The notes under the pieces: generated by a model
The model's database searches: none
Seen by the model: the letters and a program-made list of their open reading frames with translations, nothing else
What the model was told of the DNA's origin: nothing
From: Puia dinghuensis
Lineage (GTDB): Bacteria > Bacteroidota > Bacteroidia > Chitinophagales > Chitinophagaceae
Assembly (NCBI GenBank): GCA_026225275.1
Contig: JAMFSL010000169.1
Coordinates: forward strand, 26,341-90,340
Direction: 5' to 3'
Length of the DNA stretch: 64,000 nt
Translations under genes and position numbers: made by a program
Shown: positions 10,064-20,087 of the stretch, one piece after another
Position numbering within the stretch: the stretch's first letter is position 1
Layout: every line of letters begins with the position of its first letter

Positions 10064-10954
10064 TTATTGTTTATACAAGATAGCAAATTCCTTTGCAAAA
10101 TCGGTCAGCTTGACCTTCCCCAAGGCTGGTTGATGGCGATAATAGTCCTCCATCAGCCGACCACTGTGCTGGGCGGCAAACATTTCAACCAACCCTACCG
10201 CTATTGTCTTGTTCAGGCCTACTGCCTCCAAAAATTTTTGCCTTTCCGCGTCACTGACCATGATCCATTTTAAATCAGGCTTACCGATAGCCGCACCTAA
10301 GATACTGGCCGTCTCATGACCGGTCAGTTCATCGCTTGCCACATACCGTACTTTCCTATGGGAAGCAGGCGCTTCCAGCTCGTCGGCCACTGCGGCAGCA
10401 ATATCAATCGGTGAAACCCATACAAGGTTTTCATCCGCACCGTAGTTCGCCGAGATAACACCAGCCTGTTTGATCTGGGGTATAAAGCCGAACAAATTGT
10501 AATAAAAGCCTACTGGCCGCATGAAAGTAATGGCCACATCCGACAGCTTGCCCAGAATAAGCTCTGCCTCATGATGGGCCAGGATCAGCCCCGATCCCTT
10601 TTCCAAATGAGCACCAATGCTGCTGAGGTGAACCACACGCCTGACGCCCGACTTTTGAATAGCTTGCACGAAATTATTGGTGATCCCGGTGGTATGCGCC
10701 CTGAGGTCAAAAGCAGGGTTGAAATAATTGGCGGGCGGGATCATCGTGTACACGACATCCGCCGAGCTGAAAGCCGCTGTCAGAAAATCAACGTTTTCGA
10801 TCGCCCCGATGGCGGCGGCTGCGCCCAGTTCCACGATGTCCTTTTGTTTTTCGGGGTTGCTGCTGATCACCGTAACAGTATGCCCTTTTTCTACCAACAA
10901 TGCGGTCAATGGCTTCCCGATATGCCCTAATGAACCTGTTAATGTAATTTTCAT
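10064..10954 (-). CDS. NmrA-family NAD(P)-binding protein / atypical short-chain reductase
   Basis: Rossmann-fold protein of 296 aa resembling NmrA/SDR_a quinone reductases and redox sensors. The dinucleotide-binding glycine motif is at the N terminus (TGSLGHIGKPL). There is a VVYTMIPPANYF segment, RVVHLSSIGAH as strand 5, and an RPVGFYYN loop. No conserved YxxxK catalytic pair is obvious, in line with the atypical NmrA subgroup. It is first in a two-gene minus-strand run with an AraC regulator, an arrangement often seen for stress-inducible NAD(P)H-binding proteins. The function is inferred from the fold only. Confidence 0.88.
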   Translation of the reverse strand: MKITLTGSLGHIGKPLTALLVEKGHTVTVISSNPEKQKDIVELGAAAAIGAIENVDFLTAAFSSADVVYTMIPPANYFNPAFDLRAHTTGITNNFVQAIQKSGVRRVVHLSSIGAHLEKGSGLILAHHEAELILGKLSDVAITFMRPVGFYYNLFGFIPQIKQAGVISANYGADENLVWVSPIDIAAAVADELEAPASHRKVRYVASDELTGHETASILGAAIGKPDLKWIMVSDAERQKFLEAVGLNKTIAVGLVEMFAAQHSGRLMEDYYRHQPALGKVKLTDFAKEFAILYKQ

Positions 10955-11034
10955 TTTTTTGCTTTTTTGTTAGGTCAAAGGTCAGCCTAAACTCAGCAAA
11001 CGGTGTAGCCAAACCTACTGTTGTTGTAGTCGAA

Positions 11035-11757
11035 TCAGGGTTTGTGGTACTGCTCCCTCCTGACATTAAAAACAAAGCCGACTCCATATACATTATCGAT
11101 ACTGACCGCCTTAGAGCTGCTCAGGTGCTTGCGTAACCTGGAAATGAATACATCGAGGCTTCTTCCCAGGAAGTAGTCGTTCTCGCCCCACAACTGACAG
11201 AGGATATCTTCCCGTTTGAGGATCCTGCCCTCGTGACGGAAAAGGAAGTCCAGCAATTCTGCCTCCCGGGGGGTCAGCAGGATCTCTTTTTTGCCGCCGA
11301 TGGTCAGCTTGAAACATTCTTTTTCAAATACCACATCTTCCCGGCGGATCGTAGCGACGGGTGCAGCAGCACGAGGTGTGCCGGCATTTCGCCGGATGAT
11401 GTTACGGATGCGCAGTACAAGCTCGTCGACGTCAAAGGGTTTGCAGATGTAGTCGTCAGCTCCCAGCTTGAGACCTCGAAGCCGGTCGGACTTTTCATTG
11501 CGGGCAGTCAAAAACAGAAAAGGCAAGCGCAGCCCCAGCTGCACAATCTTATCAGCCAGTTGGAAGCCATCCATCTCGGGCATGGATACATCTATCAGTG
11601 CAATATGATAGGTCGCCTGGTCTACCAGCAGCCGGTTATAGGCCAACCGCCCATTCGTTACCCAGTCGACTTCGAAGTCGGAAATTTCCAGGTACTGGCG
11701 GACGACATTGCCCAGGTCCGTTTCATCTTCGATCAGCAGAATTTTGGTCTTGTTCAT
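11035..11757 (-). CDS. OmpR/PhoB-family response regulator
   Basis: Two-component DNA-binding regulator of 240 aa. The receiver domain (residues ~4-120) has the acidic pair in IEDE, the phospho-acceptor D56 in ALIDVSMP, the T in FLTAR and the K in CKPFD. The C-terminal winged helix (~130-235) includes ILLTPREAELLDFLF, a GRILKREDIL wing and VSIDNVYGVGFVF. It follows its kinase by 27 nt on the same strand. The target genes are not shown by the sequence. Confidence 0.94.
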   Translation of the reverse strand: MNKTKILLIEDETDLGNVVRQYLEISDFEVDWVTNGRLAYNRLLVDQATYHIALIDVSMPEMDGFQLADKIVQLGLRLPFLFLTARNEKSDRLRGLKLGADDYICKPFDVDELVLRIRNIIRRNAGTPRAAAPVATIRREDVVFEKECFKLTIGGKKEILLTPREAELLDFLFRHEGRILKREDILCQLWGENDYFLGRSLDVFISRLRKHLSSSKAVSIDNVYGVGFVFNVRREQYHKP

Positions 11758-11784
11758 AGTAGTTTATTTTCATGGTATGCACGT

Positions 11785-13242
11785 TCAAAAAGGAATGGTA
11801 ATGGTAAAGGTGCTGCCCTCACCCTGCACACTGGTGATATCGATCTCCCAATTATGTGCATTCACAGCCTGCTTCACGTAGAACAGCCCCAACCCAAGCC
11901 CCTTCACGCTGTCACTGCCCGAATGAGTGCTGCGGTAGAATTTTTCAAATACATGTTTTTTGATCTCCTCTGTCATGCCGATACCATTGTCTCTGATAAT
12001 GACGTATAAAAATTTCTTATCGTCGAAGGTGGAGACCTTGATATTTTTCCATGCATTCTGGTTGTATTTGACTGCATTATCGAGGATATTGAGGATAATA
12101 GTGGTGAACCAGAACCGGTCTGCGCGAACGATATCCTTTTCCGCATCTTTTTGCAGGTTGAGTCCCACATTGGAGCCGTTGAGCCTGAGGCGGTAATCCA
12201 GCAGGATCTCTTCCAGCTGGTTGTGAATGGCGAATTCTTCCCGTGATAAGGATATCCTGTTCATCGTCGTGATATCGAGCACCTGGCTGATCAGTATCCG
12301 GAGCCGTTCTGCCTGACGCTGGATGACTTCGGTCAGGGGCTGGACTTTCTCCCGCGCGCTGATCACCTTTTCGTTTTGCATGGTCTTATTCGCCACGATG
12401 ATCGCGGACAACGGGGTGTGGAACTCGTGGGTGATGCTGTTGATGAAATCCGATTTCATCTCGGACAGCTTTTTTTGACGCGTCCAGTTGCGGAAAGTGA
12501 TAAAGAACAACAATACAACCGACAATACAGAAAAAAGCGACAGCAGGAACGTAGGCATCATGAGCCACAGGATGGCGGCCTGCCGGTTGCGGATGTCGAC
12601 ATGGAAGCTGAATTCCACTCTTGAGGAATGACCTGCGGGACTACCGACGGCATAGAAGCTGACCATGTTCCGGCCGGCGATCTCCTGCAGGGATCCCCCG
12701 ATCCTGATGCCGTGTATTGTCTGGATGACGGGTTCGATCAGGGGATATCGGCGGCCACGGTCATAGAGATTGATGTATTTGTTCGGCTCGAAGGCAATAT
12801 CAACTCTTTCTACAAGCAGCGCGTATTCGAGGTTTTTGTTTAAATGGTTCTCGGTAATCCATTGAGCGAGGAGACTGTCCATATTATTACCCTTTCGCAG
12901 CGCGAGAAAGGCACTGTCGCAAATCTTTTGCGCAAGAACATCGAAGGCTTTGCGGTCCTGGTTCCAGGTCTGCTCCAGCAGGGCCATGTCACCGACGAGA
13001 TACCGGTCCATGATACGCTGGCCGCCGGGCATCACCTTGTCATTGGCGACCGCCTTGGTATAGGCAGTATTGAGAATGCTTTGTTCGGCTAAATAGAAGT
13101 GCTCGTTTTTGAGCTCGTAAGTATTATAAAGCAGGAAGAACTGGACCGACGAAAGGATCAAAAAGCTGAGGATCGCTATAGTCATGTGCACGGTGGTCGT
13201 ATACTTCATCATAAGCGCTTGGCGGTTAGCTGTGTTTGGCAA
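11785..13242 (-). CDS. Membrane sensor histidine kinase
   Basis: Inner-membrane sensor kinase paired with the OmpR-type regulator directly downstream. TM1 is at ~19-41 and TM2 at ~222-248, enclosing a periplasmic domain of ~180 residues with no family I recognise. HisKA follows (SDFINSITHEFHTPLSA, acceptor H272), then HATPase_c with N-box (ILNILDNAVKYN), G1 (DNGIGM) and G2 (GLGLGLFYVK). No HAMP domain is evident between TM2 and HisKA. The listed 485-aa start may be too long; MM at residues 11-12 sits immediately before the membrane segment and is equally plausible. The gap to the divergent peptidase gene is ~146 bp. Confidence 0.92.
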   Translation of the reverse strand: MPNTANRQALMMKYTTTVHMTIAILSFLILSSVQFFLLYNTYELKNEHFYLAEQSILNTAYTKAVANDKVMPGGQRIMDRYLVGDMALLEQTWNQDRKAFDVLAQKICDSAFLALRKGNNMDSLLAQWITENHLNKNLEYALLVERVDIAFEPNKYINLYDRGRRYPLIEPVIQTIHGIRIGGSLQEIAGRNMVSFYAVGSPAGHSSRVEFSFHVDIRNRQAAILWLMMPTFLLSLFSVLSVVLLFFITFRNWTRQKKLSEMKSDFINSITHEFHTPLSAIIVANKTMQNEKVISAREKVQPLTEVIQRQAERLRILISQVLDITTMNRISLSREEFAIHNQLEEILLDYRLRLNGSNVGLNLQKDAEKDIVRADRFWFTTIILNILDNAVKYNQNAWKNIKVSTFDDKKFLYVIIRDNGIGMTEEIKKHVFEKFYRSTHSGSDSVKGLGLGLFYVKQAVNAHNWEIDITSVQGEGSTFTITIPF

Positions 13243-13388
13243 CCTTAATTTAGGTCATTTAATGTTACGACGCGCATTTATGGCAGCCATTTAATATCCG
13301 TTAACAGTTTGTTTGACATCCATTGACAACATCCGGCTCGAAGTATAAATATCTTTATTTCGACCGATTACCAAAATAACTGACTGAA

Positions 13389-14081
13389 ATGAGATTGAGC
13401 CTGACTGCGCTGATGTTGCAAATTTTTTTCCTGTCCGTGCCCATGATGACCAGGGCCGCTGTAGTTCGGGATACAATCACCCACGGGGACTATACCCTGA
13501 TTGTAGTCAATAATGCCCCGGATTTCAGCCCGGAAACACGTCAAAGACTAATAGACGCTTTCTTTATCGTTTATCCTGAAGAGGCGACGCGCTTCAATAA
13601 AAATACCCTGAGACAAGTGACCTTTTTTATCGATCCGACCTATACTGGAGTCGCGGAGACGGGCAATGGCGTAAGCCGGTTCAACCCGAAATGGCTGAAG
13701 GATCACCCGGAAGATATTGACGTCGTGACGCATGAGGTCATGCATATCGTGCAGGATTACCGGCATGACGGGCCGGGATGGCTCACCGAAGGAATCGCGG
13801 ATTATGTCCGGTATGTCTATGGCGTCAATAATCTAAAGAGCAACTGGAAGCTACCCCCCTACCGTCCCAACCAGAGTTACACGAATGCCTACCGGGTAAC
13901 AGCGAGGTTCCTTTTATGGATCGAAAAGAATAAAGATCAGCATATCGTCGACCAGATGGATGCGGCGATGCGGGACGGGACCTATACCGACAGTCTGTGG
14001 ACGAAGCTGGCGGGCAGTACGGTGGATGGATTGTGGCAGCAATATGCAAATTCTCCGGCCTTAGAGCTATCCTATAAGTAA
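13389..14081 (+). CDS. Secreted basic-secretory-protein (BSP) family metallopeptidase
   Basis: Predicted secreted zinc peptidase of 230 aa related to plant basic secretory proteins. A signal peptide (residues ~1-23, ending TRAA) precedes a single domain. The gluzincin-like motif is HEVMH at residues 115-119, followed by the family's QDY...GPGWLTEGIADYVRY stretch. It lies 50 nt upstream of a susC gene on the same strand and is probably transcribed with it, so it may act first on a glycoprotein or peptidoglycan substrate of this utilisation locus. A near-consensus -7 element (TATCTTTA, ~13350) precedes it. Family assignment is firm; proteolytic activity is inferred. Confidence 0.87.
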   Translation: MRLSLTALMLQIFFLSVPMMTRAAVVRDTITHGDYTLIVVNNAPDFSPETRQRLIDAFFIVYPEEATRFNKNTLRQVTFFIDPTYTGVAETGNGVSRFNPKWLKDHPEDIDVVTHEVMHIVQDYRHDGPGWLTEGIADYVRYVYGVNNLKSNWKLPPYRPNQSYTNAYRVTARFLLWIEKNKDQHIVDQMDAAMRDGTYTDSLWTKLAGSTVDGLWQQYANSPALELSYK

Positions 14082-14131
14082 ATCCGCCCCCTGTGAAAAG
14101 CCAAAGGATTTAACCAAAACAAACTTAATTT

Positions 14132-17100
14132 ATGAGGAAACCAAAGAAGTGTGCCACTCCCGTGGCCTTCCAAAGGCTTTTTGCCTGGCTGCTGGTCTTT
14201 TGTCTCTACGGAGCAACTGCATCGGCGCAGGGACCGCAGGGACCCGTCACCATCACGGGTCTTGTAAAAGACAAACTGAATAAACCGCTGGAAGCGGTAA
14301 GCATTCAGGTCTTAGGGACGCAAAGGGGTACGTCTACCGACTCCCTCGGAAAATTCACGATCAAACTGGACAATCCCAAACAGCAGCTACACTTCTCACG
14401 CGTGGGCTATGTGGCGCAGACGATCGGCTCGACGAACAGCTTTTACATCGAGATCACGATGGATGCCGTGGAAGGCAGTGCGGATGAAGTCGTGGTCGTA
14501 GGTTATGGCCAGCAGAAAAAGATCAGCCTGGTAGGCGCCCAATCGACGGTCAACGTAGACGACCTCAAAGAACCTGTTGCCAATCTCAGCGCTTCGCTGG
14601 CCGGCAGGCTGGCAGGCCTGGTGGGCGTACAGCGGACGGGCCTTCCCGGCACGAATGGCGCAGACCTCTATATCCGCGGCATCTCGACGTTCGTCGGCAA
14701 CGGGAATGATGCCGGTCCGCTCGTCATTGTCGACGGCGTGCAGGGGCGAAACATAGATGCATTCGACCCGGAAGACATCGCGTCCTTTACTATCCTGAAG
14801 GACGCCTCTGCAACAGCCATCTATGGCGTCGCGGGTGCCAACGGCGTTATCCTGATCCAAACGAAGAAAGGAAAGATCGGCAAGCCGGTACTGATGTTCA
14901 ATTATAATGAAGGAGTCAATTCCTTTACCAAGACCCCTTCCCTCACCAACGGCCAGCAATATATGACCCTGCGCGATGAGGCAGAAGTCGCTTCGGGCTT
15001 CCAGCCGGATTATTCCCAGGCCTATATCGACAGCACGGTAGCGGGCCATCAGCCCTACCTCTACCCGAACGTCAACTGGATGAAGGCCTTGTTTAACAAC
15101 CTGGCCGATAGCCGGCGGGCGAATTTCAGCGCCCGCGGCGGCACGGAAAATACGACGTATTATGTATCAATGGCTTATTACGATGAGACGAGCCTGATGA
15201 AGACCAATGGATTGGACCAGTATAATGCGAATACGCGTTACCGCCGGTATAATTTCACGTCGAATATCGATATGAACTGGACGAAGACCACGAAGTTCGA
15301 GCTGGGTATCCAGGGGTATATTTCGAATACTAATTATCCCGGCGTGCCATCGGCAAGCAATAACATCGGATCCGTCTCATCTACGTCCAATGCGCCGCAG
15401 CAGATATTCGGGGATGTGATGCAGACGAATCCTGTCCTGTACCCCATCATGTACCCGGGCAATATCGTGCCGGGCGTCAGCTCCGCCGGAGCGCAGCCTA
15501 ATCCCTATTCGGAACTGACACAGACGGGGTATCAGACCGTGTTCAGCAGCCAGGTATATACCAATGCGCGGATCACTCAGGATCTGAGTCCGCTGGTCAA
15601 GGGGTTGTCGGCCTATGCGATGTACGCTTTCGATGTGCTGGACAGCCAGACGGTCGCCAATACGCGGCAACGCAGCAGCTATCTGATCGACAAGACGACT
15701 CCCTATAACCCCGACGGGAGTCCCAACCTGGATCTCATCTCGGAAGGGTCGGACAACCTGAGTTTCGCTGACGGCAATGGCGGCAACAGGCAGAATTACC
15801 TGGAAGCGGCGGTCAATTATGATAAGAATTTCAACACGAAGAATCATATCACGGGCCTGATCCTGTACAATCAGCGGTCGTATACGCAGGCTTTCCCGAC
15901 GAGCCTGACGGCTGCCTTGCCGTATAGAAGCGAAGGCCTGGCAGGTCGTGTCACCTACGGTTGGAGTGACAAGTATTTCGGCGAGTTCAATTTCGGTTAT
16001 AATGGCAGCGAAAATTTTGCGCCGCAAAAGCAGTTCGGCTTTTTCCCGTCGTTTGGGGCGGGTTGGGTCATCTCGAAGGAAAAGTTCTTTGAACCGGTCA
16101 AGGATGTATTGCAATTCCTGAAGATCCGGTATTCGAATGGCTGGGTCGGCAGCGGCGGCATCTCGCAAAATAATAATGTCCGCCGCTTCGGTTTCCTGAC
16201 GCTGGTGTCCAACCAGGCCACGGGCTATACTTTCGGCAATGGAGTGAACAACACGAGCTATAACGGCATCGCGATCACGGATTACGGCACGGACGTCACG
16301 TGGGCCCGTTCGCACAAGCAGGATGTCGGGATCGAGTTGAAGACGCTGAATAATAAGGTATCGCTGACAGTTGATTATTTCAATGAGCTTCGGACGGGGG
16401 TCTTCCTGCAACGGGCCAGTCTCGCTTCCTATGCAGGCTTCATTAATGACCCATGGTCCAATCTGGGGGTGATCAGTAATAAAGGCTTCGACGGTACGAT
16501 GGATGTGACGCCGATCGCGATCGGACCAACGATCTGGACAGCACATGCCACGTTTTCCTGGAACAGGGATAAGGTGATCCAGAATGACGATCCCGTCCAA
16601 CCCTTTCCCTATATGGAACACAGGGGCGTGAATTACAAATCGGATTTCGGTTACGTGGCCGAGGGTTTGTTCACCAGCCAGCAGGAGATCGACAATGCAC
16701 CGAGCCAGGCGCCACTGGGCAATGTCCGCGTCGGTGATATCCGGTATAAGGACCTGAATGGCGACGGCAAGATAGATGCCAATGACGTCAGGCGGATCGG
16801 TAATGGAAATGTCCCCAACCTGGTGTATGGCATCGGGTTCAATGTACAATGGAAGCAATGGAATTTTGGTGTTTTCTTCCAGGGTATCAAGGGTGCGCAA
16901 CAGCAGCTCAGTGGCGACGGCATCTTCCCGTTCAACAACAGTACCGGCGCGGAACGCAGCAACCTGTATACGGCAGCCGAAAGCCGCTGGTCGCCTGAAA
17001 CCCCCAACCCTCACGCCTTTTATCCCCGGCTGGCGTATGGAAATTCGGAGAACAGCAATAACGACGTCGCCAGCAGCTGGTGGGAGAAGAGCATTGATTT

Positions 17101-17311
17101 CCTGCGGCTGAAGACGATGGATTTTGGCTATACGCTGCCAAAGGGTACGCTGAAAAGCATTGGGTTGAAGAATGCAAGGATCTACGTGCAGGGAGTCAAT
17201 CTTTTGTACTGGAGTTCCTTTAAACTATGGGACCCTGAGCTGGAGACGTCGAATGGCGCCTTGTATCCTAACTCCCGGAACATAACAACCGGCATCCAGG
17301 TCAATTTCTAA
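14132..17311 (+). CDS. SusC/RagA-family TonB-linked outer membrane protein
   Basis: Second SusC-type transporter, 1059 aa. It has an N-terminal signal peptide (residues ~1-33, ending ASAQ), a carboxypeptidase-regulatory domain (TITGLVKDKLNKPLEAVSIQV), a plug with the SusC signature (VVVVGYGQQKKISLVGA, then DIASFTILKDASATAIYGVAGANGVI) and a long beta-barrel ending TTGIQVNF. A calcium-binding-like loop (DLNGDGKIDANDVRRIG) is typical of SusC barrels. The stop overlaps the susD ATG by one base. Neighbours (BSP peptidase, SusD, DUF1735 lipoprotein, convergent GH20) suggest import of oligosaccharide from amino-sugar-containing glycans or glycoproteins. Confidence 0.94.
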   Translation: MRKPKKCATPVAFQRLFAWLLVFCLYGATASAQGPQGPVTITGLVKDKLNKPLEAVSIQVLGTQRGTSTDSLGKFTIKLDNPKQQLHFSRVGYVAQTIGSTNSFYIEITMDAVEGSADEVVVVGYGQQKKISLVGAQSTVNVDDLKEPVANLSASLAGRLAGLVGVQRTGLPGTNGADLYIRGISTFVGNGNDAGPLVIVDGVQGRNIDAFDPEDIASFTILKDASATAIYGVAGANGVILIQTKKGKIGKPVLMFNYNEGVNSFTKTPSLTNGQQYMTLRDEAEVASGFQPDYSQAYIDSTVAGHQPYLYPNVNWMKALFNNLADSRRANFSARGGTENTTYYVSMAYYDETSLMKTNGLDQYNANTRYRRYNFTSNIDMNWTKTTKFELGIQGYISNTNYPGVPSASNNIGSVSSTSNAPQQIFGDVMQTNPVLYPIMYPGNIVPGVSSAGAQPNPYSELTQTGYQTVFSSQVYTNARITQDLSPLVKGLSAYAMYAFDVLDSQTVANTRQRSSYLIDKTTPYNPDGSPNLDLISEGSDNLSFADGNGGNRQNYLEAAVNYDKNFNTKNHITGLILYNQRSYTQAFPTSLTAALPYRSEGLAGRVTYGWSDKYFGEFNFGYNGSENFAPQKQFGFFPSFGAGWVISKEKFFEPVKDVLQFLKIRYSNGWVGSGGISQNNNVRRFGFLTLVSNQATGYTFGNGVNNTSYNGIAITDYGTDVTWARSHKQDVGIELKTLNNKVSLTVDYFNELRTGVFLQRASLASYAGFINDPWSNLGVISNKGFDGTMDVTPIAIGPTIWTAHATFSWNRDKVIQNDDPVQPFPYMEHRGVNYKSDFGYVAEGLFTSQQEIDNAPSQAPLGNVRVGDIRYKDLNGDGKIDANDVRRIGNGNVPNLVYGIGFNVQWKQWNFGVFFQGIKGAQQQLSGDGIFPFNNSTGAERSNLYTAAESRWSPETPNPHAFYPRLAYGNSENSNNDVASSWWEKSIDFLRLKTMDFGYTLPKGTLKSIGLKNARIYVQGVNLLYWSSFKLWDPELETSNGALYPNSRNITTGIQVNF

Positions 17312-19161
17312 TGAATCATAAACTGATTATCATGAAAAGAGCAATATATTTTTTCCTGGCCGGCGCTTTCCCGCTGCTGCTGGGTTCCTGTAAGAAGTAT
17401 CTGCAAACCGTCCCCAACGATGTACTGACGATCGACAGTATCTTCAATTCGAAGGCCAATGTGGACGAATACCTGGCCAATATCTATTCTTCACTGCCCG
17501 ATGAGATGGAACAGAGATTTCAAGGCACCTCGAATTCCGGAGTATGGGAAGGAGCCTCTGACGAAGCGAAGTACAACTGGGATTTCGTCTATACGAACGA
17601 GATGAATCTGAGTGTGTGGAGCAACACAGATGGTACGGTGTCCACCTACTGGACCAGTTATTACCAGGCCATCCGCAATGCAACGGATTTTATGAACCGG
17701 ATAGGCAGCGCCAATCCGAATGAACTGCCAGACTCGCTGAAGGCGGAATATAAGGCGGAGGCCAGAGGGTTGCGGGCGATCTTTTATTTCAATTTACTAC
17801 GGACGTATGGACCGGTAGTGCTGTTGGGTGACAACCTGATCTCCGCGGATGCATCTACGACATCGGTACGCCTCCCGCGGGCGTCGTTCGATTCGTGTAT
17901 CAATTTTGTCGTTACCCAGCTGGATTCGGCCTATATCAACCTGCCATATACACCCACCGGTCAGCAGTTTGGCCGGATCGTGAGGGGGGTGGTGAAGGCT
18001 TACAAGGAGCAAGCGCTGATGCTGGATGCAAGTCCGCTGTATAACGGCAACGCTGATTATGCAGGCCTGGGATCGCTGGTCAACCAGACCTATGATGCCG
18101 GTAAATGGGCCACTGCGGCAACCGCCGCCAAGGCATTTATCACGGAATTCGTGCCCGGTTATTATTCCCTGTTTGTCGAAGCTAATGCCGATCCCGCGAT
18201 GCAGGCCTATCTGTCCTGTAAAGATGTGATGCTGACCGACTGGAACCAGGAGTGGATCTTTGCCGCGTCGAACCAGGGTAGTTATATGCGGTATGACCGG
18301 ACACCCAAACATGTCGGGGGTCCTTCAGACCAACAGGGCGGCGGTGCCTTCGGCGCAACGCAAACGATGGTTGACGCTTATTTTATGGCTAATGGCCGAC
18401 CCATCACGGATCCGGCATCGGGCTATGTGTCCAGCGGGTTCTCCCAATATCTGTCCGTCGGCGACGAATACCTGAATAATCAATATGGTCTCGGACTGAC
18501 CGGGCATAATACCTATAACCAGTGGGTAGGCCGGGAACCACGGTTCTATGTAGGGGTCACTTATGACAGCAGTTATTGGCTGTACCAGGACAATGGTTAT
18601 GCCCCGATCGTAACTTCCTTCGAATATTCAGGAAATTCGGGTCGGTCACAAAGTACATCGGATGTTTCGCCAACCGGGTATTGCGCCCGGAAGAACGTCG
18701 CTGCCAATGATGACAGCAGGGGCGCGCTGCTGCTGCGGCTGGCCAATATTTACCTGGACTATGCCGAAGCATTGAATGAGTCTGATCCGGGTAATCCTGA
18801 TATCCTGACCTATCTGAATGCGATCCGCCAGCGGGCCGACGTCCCGATATATGGTTCGGGTACGAATACATTGCCGGTACCCTCCTCACAGGACTCTATG
18901 CGCATCGCAATCCGGAATGAGCGGCGGGTGGAGCTGGCTTTCGAGAACGTGCGGTATTTTGATACCAGGCGGTGGAAGATCGCTCCACAGACGGACGCGG
19001 GGGCTTTTTATGGGATGAATATGTATGCCGACGGATCGGCCTTTTACCAGAAGACACAGACGGAGACAAGGGTGTTCTATACTCCAAGGGATTATTTCTT
19101 CCCCATTCCGGAGAGCGAAGTGCTCATCGACAATTTATTGGTTCAAAACACTGGCTGGTAA
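17311..19161 (+). CDS. SusD/RagB-family lipoprotein
   Basis: Ligand-binding partner of the preceding SusC, 616 aa from the ATG overlapping the susC stop. The in-frame ATG at 17332 gives a cleaner lipoprotein signal (MKRAIYFFLAG... to a lipobox ending GSC) and may be the true start. It has an N-terminal SusD-like segment (YLQTVPNDVLTIDSIF) and a C-terminal RagB/SusD domain with AIRNERRVELAFENVRYFDTRRW. The terminal residues (LVQNTGW) resemble the usual SusD ending. It is larger than SusD proteins of the starch system, as is common for members binding bigger ligands. Confidence 0.93.
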   Translation: MNHKLIIMKRAIYFFLAGAFPLLLGSCKKYLQTVPNDVLTIDSIFNSKANVDEYLANIYSSLPDEMEQRFQGTSNSGVWEGASDEAKYNWDFVYTNEMNLSVWSNTDGTVSTYWTSYYQAIRNATDFMNRIGSANPNELPDSLKAEYKAEARGLRAIFYFNLLRTYGPVVLLGDNLISADASTTSVRLPRASFDSCINFVVTQLDSAYINLPYTPTGQQFGRIVRGVVKAYKEQALMLDASPLYNGNADYAGLGSLVNQTYDAGKWATAATAAKAFITEFVPGYYSLFVEANADPAMQAYLSCKDVMLTDWNQEWIFAASNQGSYMRYDRTPKHVGGPSDQQGGGAFGATQTMVDAYFMANGRPITDPASGYVSSGFSQYLSVGDEYLNNQYGLGLTGHNTYNQWVGREPRFYVGVTYDSSYWLYQDNGYAPIVTSFEYSGNSGRSQSTSDVSPTGYCARKNVAANDDSRGALLLRLANIYLDYAEALNESDPGNPDILTYLNAIRQRADVPIYGSGTNTLPVPSSQDSMRIAIRNERRVELAFENVRYFDTRRWKIAPQTDAGAFYGMNMYADGSAFYQKTQTETRVFYTPRDYFFPIPESEVLIDNLLVQNTGW

Positions 19162-19176
19162 CTTCAAAATCTTTTT

Positions 19177-20046
19177 ATGCTCAACAATATTAAATCTCTG
19201 TTTCTCCTGGGCTGCCTTGGCCTATTGGCCGGTGCCTGCAACAAACCTGCCCCTATCCACCTGGCACAGGAGGGAACGATCTATATGCCCCAGGCTTACA
19301 GCATCAATGGCAGCCTGACGTTACTGCTCAGCGATTCTGCGCAGGGCGTGACTTTCGGCGCAGCCTATGGCGGCCTGGAATATGCACCAAAAAATATCGA
19401 CGTCAGCTTTATCGTCGATACGGCGGATATTGCCGCCTATAATGCCGCAAACGGCACCTCCTATCTGCCGCTGCCATCGTCGGCCTATACGGTGTCTTCG
19501 CTGCTGGACACGATTAAGCAAGGACAGACAAGCTCCGATCCGCTGAGCCTATCGATCACGACGGCATCGCTGGATTTCACGGCGCAGTATATCCTTCCGA
19601 TCAAGCTGGTCAGCGCCTCTTCGGGAACCATCAACAGCAGTCTGCAGACGACTTATTTTACGATCAACCAGCTCGTCAATGTGTATGCCGGGTCGTATAC
19701 TACGAACGGAACGCGGTATAATTATAACGCCGATGGCTCTTCTGCCGGCACCGACACAATCACCGACACGCGGGTGTTGACGACGATGGCCTTCGACTCT
19801 TGCAGCATCAATACGATCGCCAATTTGGGGGTATATGCCGGAACTGTCTTTTATGTTCAGGTCAATTCGGACAATACGCTTGAGTTCAGCGGTTATCTGT
19901 CGGGGGTGATAGGGTCGCCGATAGCCAATCAACCGGGGAAGACAAGCACCTACGATCCGGCGACGAAGATCTGGAATGTGCACTACATGTATACGAATAC
20001 CACTGGTACCTATCGCTATATGGATGAGGTCTGGACACCACAGTAG
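19177..20046 (+). CDS. DUF1735-type (BT_3987-like) surface lipoprotein
   Basis: Cell-surface glycan-binding type lipoprotein of 289 aa, encoded 15 nt after susD in the same operon. The signal peptide ends in a lipobox (LLAGAC). An N-terminal DUF1735/BT_3987-like beta domain contains the recognisable YNAANGTSYLPLPSSAYTV segment, followed by a DUF4361-like C-terminal half (YAGSYTTNGTRYNYN ... VHYMYTNTTGTYRYMDEVWTPQ). In Bacteroidota, such proteins commonly stand next to SusC/SusD and GH18 or GH20 enzymes acting on N-glycans or chitin-like glycans. The role as an auxiliary surface glycan-binding protein is inferred from this context. Confidence 0.85.
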   Translation: MLNNIKSLFLLGCLGLLAGACNKPAPIHLAQEGTIYMPQAYSINGSLTLLLSDSAQGVTFGAAYGGLEYAPKNIDVSFIVDTADIAAYNAANGTSYLPLPSSAYTVSSLLDTIKQGQTSSDPLSLSITTASLDFTAQYILPIKLVSASSGTINSSLQTTYFTINQLVNVYAGSYTTNGTRYNYNADGSSAGTDTITDTRVLTTMAFDSCSINTIANLGVYAGTVFYVQVNSDNTLEFSGYLSGVIGSPIANQPGKTSTYDPATKIWNVHYMYTNTTGTYRYMDEVWTPQ

Positions 20047-20087
20047 TGATCAACGACGAAAGCCCGGGTCGCCCGGCGGCGGCGTCT

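Noticed and set aside
15377-17014. 545-aa minus-strand ORF opposite susC
   Set aside because: It lies entirely antisense to a clear SusC gene, has no domain or signal peptide, and its Arg/Ile/Asp-rich composition is what the complementary frame of such a gene gives.
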